Shown: positions 33,901 to 38,089 of the stretch, one piece after another
How the letters are laid out: each line of letters starts with the position of its first letter
Position numbering within the stretch: the first letter of the stretch is position 1
NCBI GenBank assembly: GCA_016792625.1
Contig: JAEUKK010000174.1
Coordinates: 1-38,089, forward strand
Length of the DNA stretch: 38,089 bases
Direction: 5' to 3'
Source of the DNA: Deltaproteobacteria bacterium
Lineage (GTDB): Bacteria; Myxococcota_A; UBA796; UBA2385
Program-made: the position numbers and the translations under genes
Notes under the pieces: generated by a model
Databases searched by the model: none
What the model saw: only the letters and a program-made list of their open reading frames with translations
Told to the model about the DNA's origin: nothing

Positions 33901-36900
33901 ACCGTGGCGTTGGTGTCGTCGCAGTCGTTGGCCGGCAGCGACCCGCCGAAGGTCGTGCTCACGCCCGCGCCGAAGCTGGTCGTGCGCCCGCTGTCGACCG
34001 CGCGCACATGCCCGTCGAGGTCACGGTCGTAGTCGTCGTTGTCGCTGCAGTCGCTGTCGACGCCATCGTACCAGGTGTCGGTGCGCCCCGGGTTGACCGT
34101 GCTCAGCGTGTCATTGCAGTCGTCGCCCGGCTTGAGCGTGCCGAAGGTGCTCGTGCCCGTGCCGTGGCTGGTCGTGCGCGAGACATAGACGGTCGGCACG
34201 TAGTTGTCGGCATCAGCGTCGTAGTCGTCGTTGTCGCTGCAGTTGGTGTCGATGCCGTCGTACCAGGCGTCGGTGCGCCCCGGGTTGATCGTGCTGACCG
34301 TGTCGTTGCAGTCGTCGCCCGGCTTGAGCGTGCCGAAGGTGCTCGTGCCCGCGCCGTGGCTGGTCGTGCGCGAGACATAGGTGGTCGGCACATAGTCGTC
34401 GGCATCAGCGTCGTAGTCGTCGTTGTCGCTGCAGTTGGTGTCGACACCGTCGTACCAGGTGTCGGTCGCCCCGGGGTTGATCGAGACCACCGCGTCGTTG
34501 CAGTCGTCGCCGGGCAGGGCCCCGCCGAAGGAGGCCAGCGACGAGCCCGCGCCGTAGCTGGTGACCCGGCTGACATAGGCGGTGGGCACGTAGCCGTCGG
34601 CGTCAGCGTCGTGGTCGTCGTTGTCGCTGCAGTTGGTGTCGACGCCGTCGTACCAGGTGTCGGTCAGGCCCGGCCGGATGGTGGACAGGGTGTCGTTGCA
34701 GTCGTCGGTGGGCAGCGCGCCGCCGAAGCTGGTGCTGCCCGTGCCCTGGTTGGTGCTCAGGCTGCCGTGGATGGTCTGGACGTAGCCGTCGGCGTCGCGG
34801 TCGTAGTCGTCGTTGTTGCCGCAGTTGCTGTCGACGCCGTCGTACCAGGTGTCGGTGCGGCCCGGGTTGACCGTGCTGACCGTGTCGTTGCAGTCGGTGG
34901 TGGGAAGGACACCCGAGCCCGTGACGTAGGTGGTCGGGCCATAGCTGCCCGCCCGGGCGAGGCTGGCGTAGCCGTCGGCGTCGACGTCGTAGTCGTCATT
35001 GCCCGCGCAGTCGGTGTCGATACCGTCGTACCACACATCGGTGGTCGCGCCGCCATAGACCCCGGCGTTGGTGTCGTCGCAGTCGTTGGCCGGCAGGGCG
35101 CCGCCAAAGGTCGTGCTCACCCCGGTGCCGAAGCTGGTGGTGCGGCCGCTGTCGGCGACCCGCACATGCCCGTCGGCGTCTTGGTCGTAGTCGTCGTTGT
35201 CGCTGCAGTCGGTGTCAACGCCGTCGTACCAAGCGTCGGCCAGGCCGGGGCGCACGGTGGCCAGCGTGTCGTTGCAGTCGTCGCCGGGCAGGGCCCCGCC
35301 GAAGGTGGTCGACACACCCGAGCCGAAGGTGGTGCTGCGCCCCACATCGGCGGTGCGCACATGGCCGTCGACATCAGCGTCGTAGTCGTCGTTGTCGCTG
35401 CAGTTGGTGTCGACGCCGTCGTACCAGGTGTCGGTGCGGCCCGGGTTGACCGTCGACTGGGTGTCGTTGCAGTCGTCGGTCGGGAGCGCGCCGCCATAGG
35501 GCGTGGTGCCCGCGCCTTGGCTGGTGCTCAGGCCGCCGTGCACCGTCTGCACGTAGCTGTCGACGTCTTGGTCGTAGTCGTCGTTGTCGGCGCAGTCGTT
35601 GTCGAGGCCGTCGTACCAGGTGTCGGTGCGGCCCGGGTTGAAGGTGGCGTCAGTGTCGTTGCAGTCGTCGCCGGGCAGCCCGCCGCCGAAGCTCGGGGTG
35701 CCCGTGCCGTGGGCGGTGGTGCGGCCGACGTAGGTGGTCGGCACATAGCCGTCGGCGTCGGCGTCGAAGTCATCGTTGTCGCCGCAGTTCTGGTCGACCC
35801 CGTCGTACCAAGCGTCGACCGCGCCGGGGCGGATGGCCAGGACCTCGTCGTTGCAGTCGCCGCCGCCGCTGAGCGTGGCGCCGTCGCTGTAGTAATAGAC
35901 CCGCTCTTCTTCGAAGGCCCAAGGCTCGCCGTCGCCATAGTCGCGGCCGGCGTAGAAGTCTTTGTCTTGGTCGAAGTCTGAGCTGCGGTCGCAGTCGGCG
36001 TCGGTGCCGTCGCCCCACTCTTCGAGGGCGTCGGGGTTGACCTCGTCGCTGTCGAGCAGGCCGCGGTTGGTGAGGTTGTCTTCGTCGGCGAGGCCGAGGT
36101 AGGCGTCGTTGTCGCAGACCACCTCACAAATGGCGGCGAGCTCACCCGAGGCGCCCTCGCAGGCCGCGGCGCAGTCGAGGCAGTCGTCGCCGAAGCTGTC
36201 GCCGCCCGACTGGTAGAGGGCGGCGTAGCCGTCGCCATCCCAGTCCATATCATCGAGAACACCGTCGCTGTCGACGTCATCACCGGCACAGTCTTGGTCG
36301 ATGGTGTCGTAGGGGCGGTCGAGCGCGCCGGGGAAGGTGGCGGCGGCGGTCACCGCGTCGTCCCAGGCCAGGGTCGAGGCGGCCTCCCAGTCGGCGGTGG
36401 GGTCGAAGGCCATGACCGGCTGCTCGACCCAGCCGGCGGGCAGGGCGTCGGGATCGTCCCAGCAGTCGTCGAAGGTGGCGGGCAGCGGCCCCACCGTGTC
36501 GTCAGGGCTGGGCACGCGCTCGCGGTAGTCCGCGGCCCAGAAGCCGTCACGGTCGGCGTCGCCGTCGTTGTCGGGGGTGCCGTCGTCGAGCGTGAGCAAG
36601 CAGTTGTTGTCGACGCCGTCGTAGGGGATCTCGGCGACGGTCGGGTCGGGCACCGCGGTGGCGTCGGTGTCGTCACAGTCGCGGATCACGCAGCCGTCGT
36701 CTTCGCCGTCGTCGGCGTCATCAAAGGCGCCGCCGTCGAGGTCGAGGTCGCAGTCGTCGAGCACGCCGTCGTCATTGACGTCGACGCCGCTGCAGTCGGC
36801 GTCGGTGCCGTCGTAGGGGCTGTCGGTGGCGCCGGGGAAGATGTCGTCGAGGGGCAGGCCGGCGCGGTTGACGTCGGGGTCTTCGCCCGGGGCGCCCTCG

Positions 36901-37502
36901 GCGCAGTCGTCGCCGAGGCTGCCGTCGCGGCGCGCCATCAGCGCCGAGGCAAAGCCGTCGAGGTCGGCGTCAAAGTCGTCGGCAGCGCCGTTGCCGTCGG
37001 CGTCTTCGCCCGCGCAGTCGGCGTCGACGTCGTCGTAGAGCAGGTCGTCGGCGCCGGGGAAGACCGCGCTGGGCAGCGGCTGGTCAAAGCCGGCCACCGC
37101 GGCAAAGGCGGCGATCGGGTCGTCGCTGGCCGCCGCGCTGAGCCGCTCGGCGAAGCCCTCGTCGGGGCTGTCGAGGCAGTCGCCGCCGGGCAGGGCGCCC
37201 GAGTCGTCGACGCCGAAGGTCTTGCGCCCGACGTGCTCTTCGGGCACGAAACCATCGAGGTCGGCGTCAAAGTCGTCGTCGCCCGCGCAGTTGGCGTCGA
37301 CGCCGTCGTACCAGGCATCTTTGGCGCCGGCGTAGATGTCGGCGCCCGTGATCCCCGCGACGGGGCCCTCGGCGGCGTCCCAGCAGTCGCCGTCGGCGGC
37401 CGACTGGCCGTCGCCGTCGTTGTCAGCGCCCTTCCAGGTCGTGCCGCAGCCAGCGGCGACGAGGAGCAGGACGGGCGAGATCATAAAGATACGAGCGTTC
37501 AT
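30951..37502 (-). CDS. Giant MopE-type repeat lipoprotein with lamin-tail domain
   Basis: 2183 residues from ATG 37502, with AGGAG 5 nt upstream. Lipobox LVAAG-C19. Then: an irregular Asp-rich region (to about 540) with thrombospondin-3-like DxDxDG loops; 15 tandem units of about 65 residues (about 544-1500), each with DDCNDT...NPGxTDTWYDGVD-NCxDNDDYD-DADGYV; seven MopE-type units (about 1510-1980) with CNDxxxxxxPGATEVCDxxDNDC and FYRDxDxDTYGN; and a C-terminal lamin-tail domain (about 1985-2183) starting VIITEIMYRP and GENNREWYELHNPG. MopE repeats are known in copper- or calcium-binding surface proteins; here cation binding is inferred from Asp/Asn density and paired Cys. The lamin-tail end is common in secreted bacterial proteins. 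Almost surely displayed at the cell surface. The repeats make gene length prone to change by recombination. Confidence 0.85.
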   Translation of the reverse strand: MNARIFMISPVLLLVAAGCGTTWKGADNDGDGQSAADGDCWDAAEGPVAGITGADIYAGAKDAWYDGVDANCAGDDDFDADLDGFVPEEHVGRKTFGVDDSGALPGGDCLDSPDEGFAERLSAAASDDPIAAFAAVAGFDQPLPSAVFPGADDLLYDDVDADCAGEDADGNGAADDFDADLDGFASALMARRDGSLGDDCAEGAPGEDPDVNRAGLPLDDIFPGATDSPYDGTDADCSGVDVNDDGVLDDCDLDLDGGAFDDADDGEDDGCVIRDCDDTDATAVPDPTVAEIPYDGVDNNCLLTLDDGTPDNDGDADRDGFWAADYRERVPSPDDTVGPLPATFDDCWDDPDALPAGWVEQPVMAFDPTADWEAASTLAWDDAVTAAATFPGALDRPYDTIDQDCAGDDVDSDGVLDDMDWDGDGYAALYQSGGDSFGDDCLDCAAACEGASGELAAICEVVCDNDAYLGLADEDNLTNRGLLDSDEVNPDALEEWGDGTDADCDRSSDFDQDKDFYAGRDYGDGEPWAFEEERVYYYSDGATLSGGGDCNDEVLAIRPGAVDAWYDGVDQNCGDNDDFDADADGYVPTTYVGRTTAHGTGTPSFGGGLPGDDCNDTDATFNPGRTDTWYDGLDNDCADNDDYDQDVDSYVQTVHGGLSTSQGAGTTPYGGALPTDDCNDTQSTVNPGRTDTWYDGVDTNCSDNDDYDADVDGHVRTADVGRSTTFGSGVSTTFGGALPGDDCNDTLATVRPGLADAWYDGVDTDCSDNDDYDQDADGHVRVADSGRTTSFGTGVSTTFGGALPANDCDDTNAGVYGGATTDVWYDGIDTDCAGNDDYDVDADGYASLARAGSYGPTTYVTGSGVLPTTDCNDTVSTVNPGRTDTWYDGVDSNCGNNDDYDRDADGYVQTIHGSLSTNQGTGSTSFGGALPTDDCNDTLSTIRPGLTDTWYDGVDTNCSDNDDHDADADGYVPTAYVSRVTSYGAGSSLASFGGALPGDDCNDAVVSINPGATDTWYDGVDTNCSDNDDYDADADDYVPTTYVSRTTSHGAGTSTFGTLKPGDDCNDTVSTINPGRTDAWYDGIDTNCSDNDDYDADADNYVPTVYVSRTTSHGTGTSTFGTLKPGDDCNDTLSTVNPGRTDTWYDGVDSDCSDNDDYDRDLDGHVRAVDSGRTTSFGAGVSTTFGGSLPANDCDDTNATVYGGSTDTWYDGVDSDCSGNDDYDRDADGYARIGTYGPTTYVSGSGALPVTDCNDGVSTVNPGRTDTWYDGTDSNCGGNDDYDRDGDGYVQTIHGSLTTSQGSGSTAFGGALPTDDCNDTLSTIRPGLTDTWYDGVDTNCSDNDDYDRDADAYVQTIHVGLTTSYGAGSSLSAFGGALPGDDCNDTLSTIKPGLTDTWYDGVDTNCSDNDDYDRDADAYVQTIHVGLTTSYGAGSSLAAFGGALPGDDCNDTLSTIKPGLTDAWYDGVDTNCSDNDDYDQDADGFVRTADVGLVTSYGAGSSLASFGGALPGNDCNDTAAAIRPSATEVCDGGVDNDCDSLADDADPSRDSSTGTLFYRDADTDTYGNLSVTTRTCTLPAGYVTNSLDCDDASSAIKPGATEVCDDVDNDCDTLVDDADPGRTLASTTTFYRDVDADTYGNASVTSQACDVPDGYVSNDDDCNDAAAAVNPGATEVCDSGVDNNCNGAADDADGTLSLASRLTFYRDLDTDTYGNVAVTSLACAAPAGYVSNDDDCDDTNLNINPGEDEVCDPADVDEDCSLTADDADPGVTGTFTTFYRDVDGDTYGNAAVTDDRCDAGGGYVSNDDDCNDGAAAIKPGATEVCDSVDNDCDTLIDDADPGVSGSAVTYYRDADGDGQGTTTPTTTAVCAAPAGYAVTSTDCDDTRTAVYLGAPEICDSLDNDCDTLVDDNDTLAGGAGTLTYMDDDLDDYGDELDASPVRYCVVPVDRATNNTDCDDSDDAINPGEAEIEDAIDQDCDDYYDEGFIGPESVIITEIMYRPVSAPTVGENNREWYELHNPGTIDVVIDKAWRVRDGSGSFAITTGTQFVVPAGGYAMVTRSADSAVNGALPLTVGRYVVVGSTLQLNNTGEALTVDYDDPLTPTVAYSTIDTVTYSSSAPWPVTNSGSAGRSVQLAYSGGAYPADNSLGTNWCLVAASATYLFGSITQYGTPNAVNVACPTP
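31560..32960 (-). repeat. Seven MopE-type coding repeats
   Basis: Units of about 65 codons with PGATEVCD and DNDCD motifs; more diverged from each other than the WYDG units. Confidence 0.8.
32960..35870 (-). repeat. Tandem ~195-bp coding repeats, 15 units
   Basis: The WYDG motif and its DDCND partner return every ~190-200 bp. A higher-order duplication exists: about 33700-34030 resembles about 34850-35190 at an offset of ~1.15 kb, carrying the same rare variants (YGPTTYV, VYGG and GVSTTFGG units). Confidence 0.85.
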
Positions 37503-38089
37503 GACGGCTCCTGCGGCGGACCAGCGACCCCGGGCGAGCCCCGAGCCTACCGCCTGCGGGCGGGGCCCACAACCGCAGCGCCGGCCAGCGGCCGATCTTC
37601 GCGCCGGTTTCACCGGGCTGCCGCGGCGCGGGCGGGGGTCGCCCCAGGAGAGCGTGGGCGCCCCGCCGGCCGGGCGGCCGGCGGCGGCCCCCGGGCTGGG
37701 CGCGGGCCGGTGGCCCTTGGCCGCTGCGCGGCCGGCGCTGCGCGCCGCCCTGCCCGTCGGCCTGGCGCACGCGAGGCGTGTCTTCGGGGCCGACTAGGCC
37801 CCGAGCCCCCGTTTTTCGGGGCCGTCAAGGCCCCGGATCCCCGTCTTTTCGGGCCGGCGGCCCCGGCTGGGCCGTTCTTGGGGCCGGTTGCCTCGGTCTT
37901 CTTCCGGATTGGTGATCACACCGACTTGGCGGTCGGTTTTCTGCGCTGACTTCAGCTCGCTTCGGTCGCGGGCTGTCGCGCGGCGCGTGACCCGCGAGGG
38001 GCTTGTGCGCCGAGTGGGTCGCTTTCGGCGTCGAGTGGTTTGGTCTGATTGACGCTGTTTTGGTCATTGATGCCGGGGGTCTCCGACCC
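37503..38089. other. Upstream region of the giant gene with hairpin array
   Basis: 587 bp. The first ~290 bp are GC-rich with no gene. From 37797 three hairpins stand in tandem. The end (37900-38089) is more AT-rich and contains TTGACG and similar boxes, but no gene start can be fixed; a frame at 37825-38067 (minus) is Pro/Arg-rich and not believed. Confidence 0.4.
37797..37886. repeat. Three tandem hairpins, ~31-nt period
   Basis: GGCCCCGA...TCGGGGCC (37797-37823), GGCCCCGG...CGGGCC (37829-37854) and GGCCCCGG...GGGGCC (37859-37886). Each has a T/C-rich loop near its right arm (GTTTTT, GTCTTTT, GTTCTT). They look like diverged copies of one terminator-like unit. Confidence 0.6.

Noticed and set aside
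32960..35870. CRISPR array because of regular direct repeats
   Set aside because: The period is ~195 bp, the repeats are diverged and in frame, and they encode Asp-rich units; there are no cas genes.
33063..35981. Plus-strand open frame of 972 codons with Val/Ala repeats
   Set aside because: It is the mirror of the WYDG repeats of the giant minus-strand gene; the minus frame has a lipobox, known repeats and a lamin-tail end.
36294..37949. Plus-strand open frame of 551 codons
   Set aside because: Antisense to the start of the giant lipoprotein and continuing into non-coding DNA as low-complexity sequence.
37825..38067. Minus-strand frame of 80 codons
   Set aside because: Pro/Arg/Ser-rich, spans the hairpin array, no ribosome site.

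Overview
The window is about 38 kb of very GC-rich bacterial DNA. Frequent GTG starts, an AgmX/PglI-type TonB-like envelope protein, several D/N-rich MopE-type surface lipoproteins and TcC/Rhs-type YD-repeat fragments all suggest a Myxococcota/Deltaproteobacteria-like organism. This assignment is inferred from gene content only. No rRNA, tRNA, CRISPR array or intact insertion sequence was seen.

Left region (1-6900) is an accessory, decayed area. It holds three copies of a short TcC/Rhs-like (YD-repeat) head. Two copies keep the same promoter-like box, AGGAGG ribosome site and GTG start. Each of those two runs into a different, lower-GC, immunity-like gene through a 4-nt stop/start overlap (3974-4504 and 5626-6102, the latter followed by a further coupled 51-codon ORF). 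The first copy is frameshifted and sits before a TTG-start gene (304-990). Among them lies a nucleotidyltransferase-like/winged-helix pair (1504-2974) that resembles AbiE/DUF6036-type toxin-antitoxin modules. Several 55-450 bp direct repeats tie the area together.

Central region (6892-25397) is the main find: a six-gene, tightly overlapping plus-strand operon (8808-24688). Its order is SNF2-type helicase (DrmD-like), Eco57I/PglX-class adenine methylase (DrmMI-like), McrB-like AAA+ ATPase, DUF2357/PD-(D/E)XK McrC-like nuclease, DrmA-like helicase, DrmB-like DUF1998 protein. This looks like a class 1 DISARM locus with an McrBC-like pair inserted and with no phospholipase-D nuclease DrmC in the window. 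It is flanked on both sides by GIY-YIG-like proteins (7352-8482 on minus, 24819-25397 on plus). The left one is fused to a ribbon-helix-helix-like segment and to a C-terminal domain that also occurs alone in the next gene (6892-7224). The methylase specificity region is lower in GC than the rest of the gene, as expected for an exchanged target-recognition domain. The interpretation is a hybrid restriction/antiphage island in which DISARM translocases and methylation are combined with a GTPase/ATPase-driven nuclease.

The 25398-25921 interval is a gene-free strip dense in hairpins, including a 30-bp near-perfect palindrome. It separates the island from ordinary chromosomal-looking genes.

Right region (25922-38089) encodes envelope functions: an AgmX/PglI TonB-like protein (minus), two lipoproteins (plus; one PPC-like, one with a DUF2135-like tail), a ComF-family phosphoribosyltransferase (plus), and a 2183-residue lipoprotein (minus) made of about 15 tandem ~65-residue repeats, seven MopE-type repeats and a C-terminal lamin-tail domain. 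The window ends in a strip of three tandem hairpins.
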